NCBI GenBank assembly: GCA_020636505.1
Contig: JACJXR010000001.1
Coordinates: 62,001 to 126,000 of the forward strand
Direction of reading: 5' to 3'
Length of the DNA stretch: 64,000 nt
Source: Chitinophagales bacterium
Lineage (GTDB): Bacteria > Bacteroidota > Bacteroidia > Chitinophagales > Chitinophagaceae
Part shown: one piece after another, positions 8,044 to 15,735 of the stretch
How the letters are laid out: every line of letters begins with the position of its first letter
Numbering within the stretch: the first letter of the stretch is position 1
Position numbers and translations under genes: made by a program
Notes under the pieces: model-generated
Database searches by the model: none
What the model was told of the DNA's origin: nothing
Seen by the model: the letters and a program-made list of their open reading frames with translations, nothing else

Positions 8044-8346
8044 ATGACCATGGACCGGTACCGCAACGAACTGAAATCCGACAAATTGGTACTGGTTGAT
8101 TTTTATGCCACATGGTGTACTCCTTGTAAGAAAATGGACCCATATCTAAGTGAAATAGCTGATAATCAATCCAATGGCGTAAAGTTGGTTAAAGTAAACG
8201 CGGATAAGAATGAGATAGTAACCAAAGAGCTGCGTATAGCCAACCTACCAACCTTGCTTTTATACAAAAACGGAAAGCTGATTTGGAGCCATATAGGATT
8301 TATCGGAAAAAATGAATTATTGGAAAAAATTACTACCTTTAATTGA
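8044..8346 (+). CDS. Thioredoxin family protein (WCTPCK)
   Basis: A 100-residue thioredoxin-fold protein with the variant active site WCTPCK (C25, C28) and cis-proline region NLPTLLLY. The CTPC dipeptide differs from the CGPC of the other two thioredoxins nearby and is expected to shift redox potential. The ATG lies 2 nt after the rhodanese stop codon, so it is probably translationally coupled. No signal peptide is visible. A strong terminator follows and ends the operon. Confidence 0.9.
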   Translation: MTMDRYRNELKSDKLVLVDFYATWCTPCKKMDPYLSEIADNQSNGVKLVKVNADKNEIVTKELRIANLPTLLLYKNGKLIWSHIGFIGKNELLEKITTFN

Positions 8347-8378
8347 TTTTCGTATCGTTTACCTGTTACATACGGAAG

Positions 8379-8401
8379 GCCCCGTTTTTCACGGGGCTTT
8401 T
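8379..8401 (+). terminator. Terminator of the trx-rhodanese-trx operon
   Basis: Stem GCCCCG / CGGGGC with a 7-nt loop, followed by TTTT. It lies between convergent genes. Confidence 0.85.
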
Positions 8402-8414
8402 GTATGTAAATACA

Positions 8415-9077
8415 TCAATCAACTTTCACAATCCCATACTTTATTGCGAATAGTACAAGACCCGCTTTGGACTTGATATTGAACTTGCTGAATAAGGACT
8501 CTCTATAACCATCCACTGTTCTTCGGCTCACCTCCATCTCTTCGGCTATTTGCTCATATGTGGGCTCTTGGTCGTTACAAACCAATCTTAAAAACTCTTT
8601 TTCTCGCTCTGTTATTTGCTTCAGTACTTGCTCTTTCTCTGAAATGGTATCCTTTTGTTCAACAGTGAGTGCTTTTGCCAACATTTCGTCGTGGTAATAG
8701 CCTGACGCCAACACTTCGTTTATCGCCTTTTTAAGAACATCAGCAGTTGCGCTTTTGGGTAAATAACCTCTTATACCTTGCCTGAACAAGCTGATGATAA
8801 GCGGCTCATTCGTCTCCAAAGTGAGTATCAATACAGGAATGCCGACATTTCTTTTTTTAAGCTCAGCAACCGTATCCTTACCATCCATCACCGGCATAGC
8901 CAGATCCATTATTATAAGGTCGGGGGCATTATCGAAAGGAATAGCGTCCAACAGCTCTTTGCCATTGCTGTATTCGGCCACCACCTCAAAATCACCCAAG
9001 CGTTCTATCAGCGATTTTAAGCCGGTACGCACCACAGCATGGTCGTCCACAAGGAATATGCTCTTCTTATCAGTCAT
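8415..9077 (-). CDS. LuxR/NarL-family response regulator
   Basis: A 220-residue response regulator. The receiver domain has the acidic pair DD at 11-12, the phospho-acceptor D58 in LIIMDLAMPVMDG, and the conserved K in LPKSA. The C-terminal LuxR-type HTH (ITEREKEFLRLV..EQIAEEMEVSRRTVDGY) binds DNA. I chose ATG at 9077; an in-frame TTG six bases upstream is the only other option. It follows the histidine kinase gene with 6 nt between, an evident cognate pair. Target genes are not deducible. Confidence 0.94.
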   Translation of the reverse strand: MTDKKSIFLVDDHAVVRTGLKSLIERLGDFEVVAEYSNGKELLDAIPFDNAPDLIIMDLAMPVMDGKDTVAELKKRNVGIPVLILTLETNEPLIISLFRQGIRGYLPKSATADVLKKAINEVLASGYYHDEMLAKALTVEQKDTISEKEQVLKQITEREKEFLRLVCNDQEPTYEQIAEEMEVSRRTVDGYRESLFSKFNIKSKAGLVLFAIKYGIVKVD

Positions 9078-9083
9078 CTGCAA

Positions 9084-9854
9084 TTATTGTTGCGATAGTG
9101 TAAATATAGTACCGTTGCCCGGTGTACTGCGAATATCCAGCTCCATTTCCACAAGCCTTGTTCGCTTAAGCATGTTCTGCAAACCCGAACCTTTGCCTTC
9201 TTCTATCGTCTTTTCCAGATCAAAGCCTACACCATCGTCGGCTACACGCAGTTGTAGTTTTTCGGCGGTCAGTAGTTCAATGTATAAGTTCTTTGCCCCA
9301 GAGTATTTGAGACAGTTACTCACTATTTCTTGAAAAATGCGGAACAACATTATTCTGTCACCGTTGCTCAACACATCATCGGCATTGTCGTGCTTCCAAT
9401 GTACGGTCAACCTATTGAGCTTGGTTACTCTGTCCACCTCTTTGTCTATGGCATACATCAAACTCTTGCCTTCCAGATATTCTGTGTTCAAGCTATGGCT
9501 CAACAGCCTGACTTGATCTATGGTATCGTTTAGCGTACTGTCCACAGGTTGCAACTTTACAGCCAAAGTTTCATCATCCAACTTCTCTTGCTCCAGTTGT
9601 ATCCTTATCAACGTAAGCAATTGACCGATATTATCGTGCAGGTCTCTGGCCACATTCGTCAATACCTGTTCTTGTACTTCGTTCTCAACAACACGCAGCT
9701 CCTTTTCGTAATCCACTTTCATACGCACCATTTCCATCTCTTGCCTCACATGCCTACGGTTGGCCATAATAATGGTGATGACAACACCCGCTATCAATAA
9801 AAGTATCAGTAATGTGGTGACTATGATGGTCAGTGCAATATCGTTGGCAAACAT
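9084..9854 (-). CDS. Sensor histidine kinase, HisKA_3 type
   Basis: A 256-residue kinase of the NarX/DesK-like class. One transmembrane helix (about residues 7-30) is followed by a coiled coil, then the dimerisation/phospho-acceptor motif ARDLHDNIGQ with H73, and an HATPase domain (IFQEIVSNCLKYS, DDGVGFD, GSGLQNMLKR). There is essentially no periplasmic or cytoplasmic sensor domain, so input must come from the membrane segment or a partner. The seven-helix protein encoded 2 nt upstream is the natural candidate. It phosphorylates the LuxR-type regulator encoded next. Confidence 0.93.
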   Translation of the reverse strand: MFANDIALTIIVTTLLILLLIAGVVITIIMANRRHVRQEMEMVRMKVDYEKELRVVENEVQEQVLTNVARDLHDNIGQLLTLIRIQLEQEKLDDETLAVKLQPVDSTLNDTIDQVRLLSHSLNTEYLEGKSLMYAIDKEVDRVTKLNRLTVHWKHDNADDVLSNGDRIMLFRIFQEIVSNCLKYSGAKNLYIELLTAEKLQLRVADDGVGFDLEKTIEEGKGSGLQNMLKRTRLVEMELDIRSTPGNGTIFTLSQQ

Positions 9855-9856
9855 GG

Positions 9857-10507
9857 CTATGCCGCTATTTCTCTCTTGGCTTGTCTAATGTACAGATATA
9901 TTGCCAAAGCTAAGAGCGTGTAACGCATAATAGCTGCAACCATATTTATTGTAAACAGTTGTTTGGCAAGCACTTTATTACCTTCTATCAGAATGTTCAT
10001 CAGCCCATATAACGGCACAGTTCCCGCACAATATATTATCAACGAGATGCTGATCAAGAATATAGGATTTTGAAAAACAGCTTTCTTGGTAAACAAAGCC
10101 TTGTTAACTATTATATTGATATATAATACAGTGATCGTAATAAAAGACAGTATCAAAAAAATGCTGAAAACTTTACTAATATCCTTGGTGATAATATTGT
10201 AAATCCAGAAAAAGGATAATGCAGGCATTACAATGGCCATCACCCTTCTCATAAACTTGGAGTCGGTAAACAAAACCCCTGCTGAAGACAACATCAAGAA
10301 CTCCATAAGCATGTAAATATTGTATAGCCATATATTTTCTTGATGAAGCTTATTGTACAAATACCATCCAGCGCATTCGACAATAAATGCAAGGCAAACA
10401 TGAAGTATAATCAAACGATACGGTGTTGTAAATCGTTTAAAGTGACTAAGTCCCATTATTATGGGACCTAGTTTTATAATAGTTTGCAAGTACGTTAATA
10501 GCAGCAT
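9857..10507 (-). CDS. Seven-helix membrane protein, candidate sensor partner of the kinase
   Basis: A 216-residue integral membrane protein I do not recognise. Seven hydrophobic segments can be seen at about 2-18, 32-51, 59-80, 88-106, 113-134, 147-168 and 184-207. There is no signal peptide and no soluble domain. Its stop is 2 nt from the start of the histidine kinase gene, so all three genes are probably one operon. Since the kinase has a single helix and no sensor domain, I infer this protein may perceive the signal. The coding sequence is visibly AT-richer than the kinase gene. Confidence 0.75.
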   Translation of the reverse strand: MLLLTYLQTIIKLGPIIMGLSHFKRFTTPYRLIILHVCLAFIVECAGWYLYNKLHQENIWLYNIYMLMEFLMLSSAGVLFTDSKFMRRVMAIVMPALSFFWIYNIITKDISKVFSIFLILSFITITVLYINIIVNKALFTKKAVFQNPIFLISISLIIYCAGTVPLYGLMNILIEGNKVLAKQLFTINMVAAIMRYTLLALAIYLYIRQAKREIAA

Positions 10508-10525
10508 ACAGATGTATGTAATAGC

Positions 10526-11299
10526 CTATGGTGCAATATATACGCCACAGTTTGGAGGACACAAAGTCCCCATATCAGCACCTTTGTTATGGAAGATTGT
10601 GATATAATCCTCGTTGTTCAAGTAAGGTTGCCCATTGCTGTCCGATAGATATATCACCATACCGTGTGGCCAGTCTACATTCGCATATCCGGGATATTCC
10701 GCCGTATAAGAGCATGCTGCAAAATGAATGCCCGCGCTTGCAGGGCTTCCGTTTTCTGCATACATCCTCAATACTTCGTTCTCCCAAGGGAACACAAGGT
10801 TCTTTACATATTTATCCGGGCCAAGCACCAACTGCTCCATTTCCATCGTCTGTGGTTCTACTTTGTAATAGAAGTCGTTCAGATAATCTTGTCCATACAG
10901 ATCATCGTCGGGGGTTGGGTTGAATGCTCCGTCCTTTATTTCGTACCACTGAGCATCTGTGGTATCCAAGTCAAATATCTCTTCATTACTACCTGACGGT
11001 GGTTGTGGCACCATTCGGCATATCTGGAGTCTTTGATACATATTTCCCGGCACCGGATCGAAGCAGTGCACAAAGCGTAATGCAACCTCTGCATGAGGTA
11101 CTCCTGCTGTGCTGCAATAATTATCCACTGCATTTTGCAGATCGTCCCATTGTGCGTCATTTACTTTTCCACCAAATGCAGCTTCGGCACTTGTATAGTA
11201 ATAATGCAAATCGAAATTTGCTCTCCCGTCTGTGTATTCTTGTAAGCTGATGACCCTTGGGTCTGTTGAATTATCCTCTTGTAACAGTTTTACCGGCAT
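10526..11299 (-). CDS. Hypothetical protein, 257 aa
   Basis: Not recognised. It has no signal peptide or transmembrane helix, is acidic, and is rich in Asp, Tyr and Pro. Motif-like parts are DLHYYYTSAEAAFGG near the N-terminus, a cysteine-rich end (TLCPPNCGVYIAP), and AGIHFAACSYTAEYPG with alternating small residues. The TLCPPNC motif might bind a metal or form a disulfide, but nothing confirms it. It lies 18 nt upstream of the seven-helix protein on the same strand and could be the first gene of that operon. No clear TAnnTTTG box precedes it. Confidence 0.7.
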   Translation of the reverse strand: MPVKLLQEDNSTDPRVISLQEYTDGRANFDLHYYYTSAEAAFGGKVNDAQWDDLQNAVDNYCSTAGVPHAEVALRFVHCFDPVPGNMYQRLQICRMVPQPPSGSNEEIFDLDTTDAQWYEIKDGAFNPTPDDDLYGQDYLNDFYYKVEPQTMEMEQLVLGPDKYVKNLVFPWENEVLRMYAENGSPASAGIHFAACSYTAEYPGYANVDWPHGMVIYLSDSNGQPYLNNEDYITIFHNKGADMGTLCPPNCGVYIAP

Positions 11300-11506
11300 G
11301 TTTGGATGTTTTTAGGTTTAATACAAAATAAACTGTTTTACAACATGATGGCAAACGCGCCCCGTGAAAAATACCCCCATGCTTTTGCACATTTTCACAT
11401 TGTGTAGCGATCTCTAAATCAAGAGTTTTGTATCAGACAGTGTTTAAAGCCCTTGTAAACTATCTATTGCCGTGTGTAAACCCATCAAAACAAAAAATGC
11501 TGAGAG

Positions 11507-12130
11507 ATGATAAAGCTTGAGTATTACGGGCAAAACAACAAACTGAGAGCAGCGGTGGTGTATATGAATCACTTGTTCATATACCCGCCGTTTTTGAACA
11601 ACATTTATCGGCACAAATATTTTGATATGGCCGATACAGAGCCGCAAAAGATAGTAGGCATGATAAAAGACTCTGAATTGAAAATCAAAGTGGACGAATA
11701 TTTTTCACCTGCACCTTCGCAAAGAGCATGCTCATACGACGACCCTAAGAACCCATTCTCCATTCATGTGAATTGGTGGACGCTCAACAGAAACGTACAC
11801 AGCATATGCAACACACTCATGCACCAATGTGTACACGCATTGAATGCAGCAAACCCCACACTCTATTTTGGGCATGGCGATAATTCACACATGGGAAAAG
11901 ACAATACCGCTCCTTTCCGCATTGCATATTTCGCACAGGCTGCAGTAGCCAACAACGTAAAAATTTTTGAATCTATGATACACGAAGACAACAGCAACAT
12001 CAAAAGCATTGAAGAACACAACATGGCAGAAGTACAAAACATGCTATGCGAAGAAGGCATTATGAGCTTCTACGACCACCTGCTCATCATGCAACCCGAA
12101 GAACCTAACCAATTGGCGATAACCGGCTAA
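11507..12130 (+). CDS. Putative zincin-like protein with HQxxH motif
   Basis: A 207-residue protein with no signal peptide. The segment CNTLMHQCVHALNAAN resembles the helix of zinc metallopeptidases (HExxH), but the catalytic glutamate is replaced by glutamine (CAC CAA TGT GTA CAC). Downstream GHGDNSHMGKDNTAP is a His/Asp-rich loop that could supply the third ligand. I recall related Bacteroidota proteins having HEAxH at this place, but could not check. If the zincin fold is right, the protein is probably inactive as a peptidase or has another role. Its stop codon abuts that of the gene on the other strand with no gap. Confidence 0.7.
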   Translation: MIKLEYYGQNNKLRAAVVYMNHLFIYPPFLNNIYRHKYFDMADTEPQKIVGMIKDSELKIKVDEYFSPAPSQRACSYDDPKNPFSIHVNWWTLNRNVHSICNTLMHQCVHALNAANPTLYFGHGDNSHMGKDNTAPFRIAYFAQAAVANNVKIFESMIHEDNSNIKSIEEHNMAEVQNMLCEEGIMSFYDHLLIMQPEEPNQLAITG

Positions 12131-12256
12131 TCACTTCACAACGAAGTAGCCTATGGCCAACCATGCCAATCCCTTGGCGAGGAAAAACATAAAGCCCCAG
12201 AAACCGATGCGCTTAAGCCAAGTGATGAGTTTATTCTGCTTCAAAGCTGTTGTCAT
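12131..12256 (-). CDS. Small membrane protein, 41 aa
   Basis: The sequence encodes MTTALKQNKLITWLKRIG followed by one hydrophobic helix rich in Phe, Leu, Trp and Ala, ending VVK. Topology: a short basic N-terminus, KRIG, then about 20 residues of membrane helix. Its ATG overlaps the TGA of the upstream ABM/heme-oxygenase-like gene in the pentamer TGATG, so translation is probably coupled. I recall similar KRIGxWGFxFFLxKG microproteins in Bacteroidota. Function is unknown; association with the upstream enzyme at the membrane is one possibility. Confidence 0.7.
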   Translation of the reverse strand: MTTALKQNKLITWLKRIGFWGFMFFLAKGLAWLAIGYFVVK

Positions 12257-12585
12257 CAGTTTGCTATTATCTCATAGGTTTTGAAATCGCTGCTCATAGG
12301 TGCAGGTCGTCCTTCTGCCTTCGCCTTTGCCAAATCGGCAAAACCACGTTTATGACCTTCTATGAAGGCTTCGGACTTTGTCCAATCCTTAAAGGCATCT
12401 TCGTGCTCCCAGTAACTTACTATCAGGTAGTTGTCACCATCCTTATTGGGACGTAAAACGTGCATCTCTATAAAGCCGGGCATTTTGTCTATTGCCCCTG
12501 CTCTTGTCGCAAAAAGTTCCTCAAATCTATCTTGATATTCGGGTGTGCAACTTATATAGTTCACTGCTACAAACTTCTTATTCAT
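12256..12585 (-). CDS. Antibiotic biosynthesis monooxygenase (ABM) domain, HmoA/IsdG-like
   Basis: A 109-residue ferredoxin-like ABM fold. N9 in AVNYIS, the tryptophan in SYWEHEDAF and the histidine in SEAFIEGHKRG match the Asn/Trp/His triad used by IsdG/HmoA heme-degrading monooxygenases, so heme degradation is likely. Proteins of this size work as dimers in the cytoplasm. A TACATTTG box lies 19 nt upstream. The stop codon overlaps the start of a 41-residue membrane protein gene. An alternative is a quinol monooxygenase of the same fold. Confidence 0.8.
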   Translation of the reverse strand: MNKKFVAVNYISCTPEYQDRFEELFATRAGAIDKMPGFIEMHVLRPNKDGDNYLIVSYWEHEDAFKDWTKSEAFIEGHKRGFADLAKAKAEGRPAPMSSDFKTYEIIAN

Positions 12586-12604
12586 ATACGTTGAATTAAC
12601 GCTA

Positions 12605-12612
12605 CAAATGTA
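12605..12612 (-). promoter_or_regulatory. -7 box TACATTTG for the ABM gene
   Basis: Exact TAnnTTTG match on the minus strand, 19 nt before the ATG. Confidence 0.6.
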
Positions 12613-12678
12613 GAAGTGTCATTGCAATGTCAATTGCCAATAACGGAATCAGTTTTTCAATATCGGGAAAAAGCAGAA

Positions 12679-13389
12679 TTACCCTTCGAGATGGACGGAG
12701 ATGACGATCATCCTGGTACTCAACACATCCACAGCATTGCTCAATGGTATGTTAGTGTCTTTGAACAACTGGTTGCCCAAACCTTGGCTGAGTTTTATTT
12801 CAGGAGAGAATATGAAGTTCGGATAATAGAATTCGAAACCAACACCCAGTTCGTAACCGAAATCCACCGCTGTTACTTTTATGAATTCATCCTTCCTACG
12901 CGAGCGTGCGTTGGCAGCCATATCATAATCCACCTTGACACCCGTGATGGCATAAAAACGGAAATTCTTGATACGGTCGCTCTTGAATTTCAATTGCACC
13001 GGCAAGTGCATGTATATAGACTCAACAGAACGCGCCACAATACTGTCGCCTCCAAGACTACTTCTGGTATTTAGCGTTACAGGCTTGTCAGAGAATATCA
13101 GTGTTGGGTTGAAACGCAGATCGACAAAGCTCGACAACCTAAGGTTTCCCATAAGACCAAGGTTGAATCCCGGACCAAAACCCGGCTGTATGGACTTGAA
13201 CGTATCGTTGTCCACAAAGCTCTTCGTGTATCGTATCTTATAAGTGGAAAAGTTGGTACCGAATGTGATACCGAAATAATATCCTTTTTGGTCGTGCTCG
13301 GGCATGTTCATGATATCACGTACCTGTGCTTGCGAAGATGTGAACGCGAACACAGCCAGTAACATTATGATTATTTGCCTTTTATGCAT
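12679..13389 (-). CDS. porT: PorT family outer-membrane barrel protein of the type IX secretion system
   Basis: A 236-residue protein with a signal peptide (about residues 1-22, ending SSQAQ) and a beta-barrel pattern of alternating aromatic and polar strands (GYYFGITFGTNFSTYKIRY, LSSFVDLRFNPTLIF, YELGVGFEFYYP). Length and features fit PorT/SprT, an outer-membrane component required for T9SS function. Gene order with ubiE immediately upstream in the cluster is, to my memory, a recurring arrangement in Bacteroidota. Five proteins in this window carry T9SS sorting domains, so the system is active in this organism. Confidence 0.88.
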   Translation of the reverse strand: MHKRQIIIMLLAVFAFTSSQAQVRDIMNMPEHDQKGYYFGITFGTNFSTYKIRYTKSFVDNDTFKSIQPGFGPGFNLGLMGNLRLSSFVDLRFNPTLIFSDKPVTLNTRSSLGGDSIVARSVESIYMHLPVQLKFKSDRIKNFRFYAITGVKVDYDMAANARSRRKDEFIKVTAVDFGYELGVGFEFYYPNFIFSPEIKLSQGLGNQLFKDTNIPLSNAVDVLSTRMIVISVHLEG

Positions 13390-13458
13390 GATTGCTATGG
13401 AGTAAATATAACGAACAGTGCGAAGATAAAGTATGTTAACGCCTTTTAAAAGTCCTTC

Positions 13459-13872
13459 TTATTCGGACAAACCTTCTTTTTGCCTCTGTTCTATCAAAAA
13501 ATCAAGCCCACAAGCCAACTTCTTCGCCGATGGAGACCTTTTATCTATCATCCGCCAAAACGGTGTTATCTCTTCCGGAGCCTTACCTTGCTGCAACTGC
13601 TCATAGGCGTGTTCAGCCACAATACGCAAAAAGATGCCTGATGTAACCGGGCAAGTATATTCCGCATGATACTCCGCCGCCAGGTCTTCGCGCATTTGTT
13701 TTATAGGAACATGTGTTCCCTCCGGTATATTTCGGACGTATTCCTCAACTATTTCGGGAGTGGCTATCAGCATCGAGTGACCTGCGGGTATATCCGCAAA
13801 ATCTTTATCGGTGGTTTCTACTTTCGGCTTCGAGCCCGGCTTCATTTTTTCAGCCCAAGTTTTTCTGCCCAT
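13459..13872 (-). CDS. MGMT/alkyltransferase-like family protein
   Basis: A 137-residue protein. The middle part (PIKQMREDLAAEY..TCPVTSGIFLRIVAEHA) and the end (EEITPFWRMIDKR..AKKLACGLDFLIEQRQKEG) recall the small MGMT-related family with the pattern TPYWR..K..GG..Q...L..EG. These are alkyltransferase-like, DNA-binding helix-turn-helix proteins without a proven methyl-acceptor cysteine in the PCHR context. Here the glycine pair is CG rather than GG. The start is 2 nt from the ubiE stop, and porT follows by about 70 bp. Function in this operon is unknown; assignment is from memory of the pattern. Confidence 0.55.
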   Translation of the reverse strand: MGRKTWAEKMKPGSKPKVETTDKDFADIPAGHSMLIATPEIVEEYVRNIPEGTHVPIKQMREDLAAEYHAEYTCPVTSGIFLRIVAEHAYEQLQQGKAPEEITPFWRMIDKRSPSAKKLACGLDFLIEQRQKEGLSE

Positions 13873-13874
13873 GA

Positions 13875-14627
13875 TTACTTGATTGCGGTATACAATGTTG
13901 TTATACCAAAGGTAAGAGGTTGTGCTTTGGCATCTTTAAAACCACACTCCTCCAGTATTATACAAAAGTCATCACCTTCAGGGAATGCCATCGCAGACTC
14001 ATGCAAATATGAATATGCGCGGCTATGCTTTGACACCACCTTGCCGAAGGCAGGCAAAATGTACTTGAAATATAATTGGTACAGTTGCTTCATCGGGAAA
14101 GATTTGGGACGAGAGAACTCAAGTACTGCCAATTTACCACCCTCACGCATCACTCTGCTCATCTCCCTCAACCCTGCATGAAGATGCTCAAAATTGCGTA
14201 CACCATATGCGCAGGTTATGGCATCAAACTCACCATTGTCGAAAGGCAATGCTTCACTGTCTCCCTTAGATAATGTTATCAACTCATCCAGTCCACGCTC
14301 TTTCAGCTTTTTCCTACCCACTTCCAGCATCTGCTCCGCTATGTCCACACCGGTTATCTTTTCAGGATTCAGCTTGGAAGCGGCTATCGCAAGATCGCCT
14401 GTACCTGTCGCAACATCCAATATCAGGTTGGGTTGTATTTTAGCTATCTCAGCTATTGCTTTTTTGCGCCATCCTTTGTCTATTCCCAACGAAAGAAAGT
14501 GATTGAGAAAGTCGTATTTGCCTGCAATATTGTTGAACATGTCGGCAACCTGCTCTTTCTTGCTTAAATTTGAGCCCGCATCAGGTACTACTTTGGTTGC
14601 CGGATTTTTTTCTGCCTCAGTTACCAT
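13875..14627 (-). CDS. ubiE: Demethylmenaquinone methyltransferase
   Basis: A 250-residue class I SAM-dependent methyltransferase. Motif I is ILDVATGTGDLAIAA, preceded by the UbiE/MenG signature MFNNIAGKYDFLNHFLSLG and followed by the second signature around ITCAYGVRNFEHLHAGLREM. It adds the last methyl group in menaquinone synthesis at the cytoplasmic membrane. A TACTTTTG box ends 5 nt before the ATG, which predicts a leaderless mRNA. Downstream are the MGMT-like gene (2-nt gap) and porT. The divergent engB start is 27 bp away. Confidence 0.95.
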   Translation of the reverse strand: MVTEAEKNPATKVVPDAGSNLSKKEQVADMFNNIAGKYDFLNHFLSLGIDKGWRKKAIAEIAKIQPNLILDVATGTGDLAIAASKLNPEKITGVDIAEQMLEVGRKKLKERGLDELITLSKGDSEALPFDNGEFDAITCAYGVRNFEHLHAGLREMSRVMREGGKLAVLEFSRPKSFPMKQLYQLYFKYILPAFGKVVSKHSRAYSYLHESAMAFPEGDDFCIILEECGFKDAKAQPLTFGITTLYTAIK

Positions 14628-14632
14628 TGGTG

Positions 14633-14640
14633 CAAAAGTA
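14633..14640 (-). promoter_or_regulatory. -7 box TACTTTTG for ubiE, 5 nt from ATG
   Basis: Exact TAnnTTTG match on the minus strand; only CACCA separates it from the ATG. Confidence 0.65.
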
Positions 14641-14654
14641 AGCTAACAAGAGCA

Positions 14655-15272
14655 ATGGAGATACATTCCGCCAAATTCCTGACCAGTAGCCCCCGTGTTG
14701 AGCTTTGTCCCAAGCCCGATATGCCTGAGTATGCCTTCATAGGCAGGTCCAATGTGGGCAAGTCTTCGCTTATCAATATGCTAACACGCAATGCGAAGCT
14801 GGCCAAAACCTCCGCCAGCCCAGGAAAAACACAGATGATCAACCATTTCATCATAGATGAAAAATGGTACATAGTGGATCTTCCGGGTTATGGATACGCC
14901 AAAGTATCGCAGAAGCAGCGGGCATCTTTCCAGAAAATGATCGGGGATTATTTGTTGGAGCGCAGGAACTTGATGACGGTATTCGTACTGATAGACAGCA
15001 GACACAAACCACAGCAAATAGACTTGGATTTCCTTGCGCAGCTGGGAGAATGGCAGGTTCCTTTCAACCTTGTATTCACCAAAGCAGACAAAAGCACTCA
15101 GAGAGAAGCCGCCAAGAATGTCCGTACCTTCATAGACACCATGAAAGAGGATTGGGAGTTCATTCCGCGCAGTTTTGTGACCAGCTCGGTAAAATTCAAA
15201 GGCCGAAAGGAACTGTTGGAATACATAGAAGAACTGAACGTGTTGTTTCACGACAATCCTCCTCAACTGTAA
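14655..15272 (+). CDS. engB: Ribosome biogenesis GTPase YihA/YsxC (EngB)
   Basis: A 205-residue TRAFAC GTPase needed for assembly of the large ribosomal subunit. G1 is GRSNVGKSS (residues 30-38), the switch I threonine lies in TSASPGKTQ, G3 is DLPGYGYA, G4 is TKAD and G5 is TSS near residue 180. Length is normal for the family. It starts 27 bp from the divergent ubiE ATG, so their promoters must overlap. Its stop codon abuts that of the convergent coiled-coil gene without a gap. Confidence 0.95.
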   Translation: MEIHSAKFLTSSPRVELCPKPDMPEYAFIGRSNVGKSSLINMLTRNAKLAKTSASPGKTQMINHFIIDEKWYIVDLPGYGYAKVSQKQRASFQKMIGDYLLERRNLMTVFVLIDSRHKPQQIDLDFLAQLGEWQVPFNLVFTKADKSTQREAAKNVRTFIDTMKEDWEFIPRSFVTSSVKFKGRKELLEYIEELNVLFHDNPPQL

Positions 15273-15653
15273 TTACATCCACTTGGCCGCATAGCGGTTG
15301 AATTCGTGGCGCAGTTCGTTGATCGTTTTCTCTTCGGAAATGAATCTGTCACGCAATGCATCGTGTTCTGCTATCAATTCACCCTCTACATGACCTGCTG
15401 TATCCTTCACCTCTTCCGCCACTCTGGCAAGGTTTGTATTGATGTCGTGACGCAGTGTATCGATATTGGTCACTTGTATCTTGATCTGGTTTTCGAAGTG
15501 GTCCGCTTGTTGCGAAGCTTCATCGCCTGTATTCTTACCTGCAACTTCTGTGAGTCTTTCCTTCAATATATCCAACTCGTCTTTGTAGAAAGAAAGTGCA
15601 CGTAACCAGTCGTTGTGTTCATTGTTCAGGTGCTTGATGCTTGTCATACTCAT
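15273..15653 (-). CDS. Coiled-coil hypothetical protein, 126 aa
   Basis: Not recognised by function. It has no signal peptide and is almost entirely predicted helix, rich in Glu, Asp, Asn, His and Lys with heptad spacing. Histidines recur next to acidic residues (HLNNEHNDW, ADHFENQ, EHDALRDRF, LRHEFNRY), which could be a four-helix bundle with a metal site, but this is speculation. It is convergent with engB with no intergenic base. The upstream gap to the TauE gene is 82 bp and holds no clear promoter box. Confidence 0.75.
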   Translation of the reverse strand: MSMTSIKHLNNEHNDWLRALSFYKDELDILKERLTEVAGKNTGDEASQQADHFENQIKIQVTNIDTLRHDINTNLARVAEEVKDTAGHVEGELIAEHDALRDRFISEEKTINELRHEFNRYAAKWM

Positions 15654-15735
15654 AGCTTATAATTTTCAATAAAATTAAGCAGTGTAACACAACAGATAAA
15701 TGATAAAAATCAGTTTACGGATATATTTTCAGCAC

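Noticed and set aside
12700..13380. Plus-strand ORFs across porT
   Set aside because: Low-quality shadow frames; PorT on the minus strand has signal peptide and barrel pattern over the same bases.
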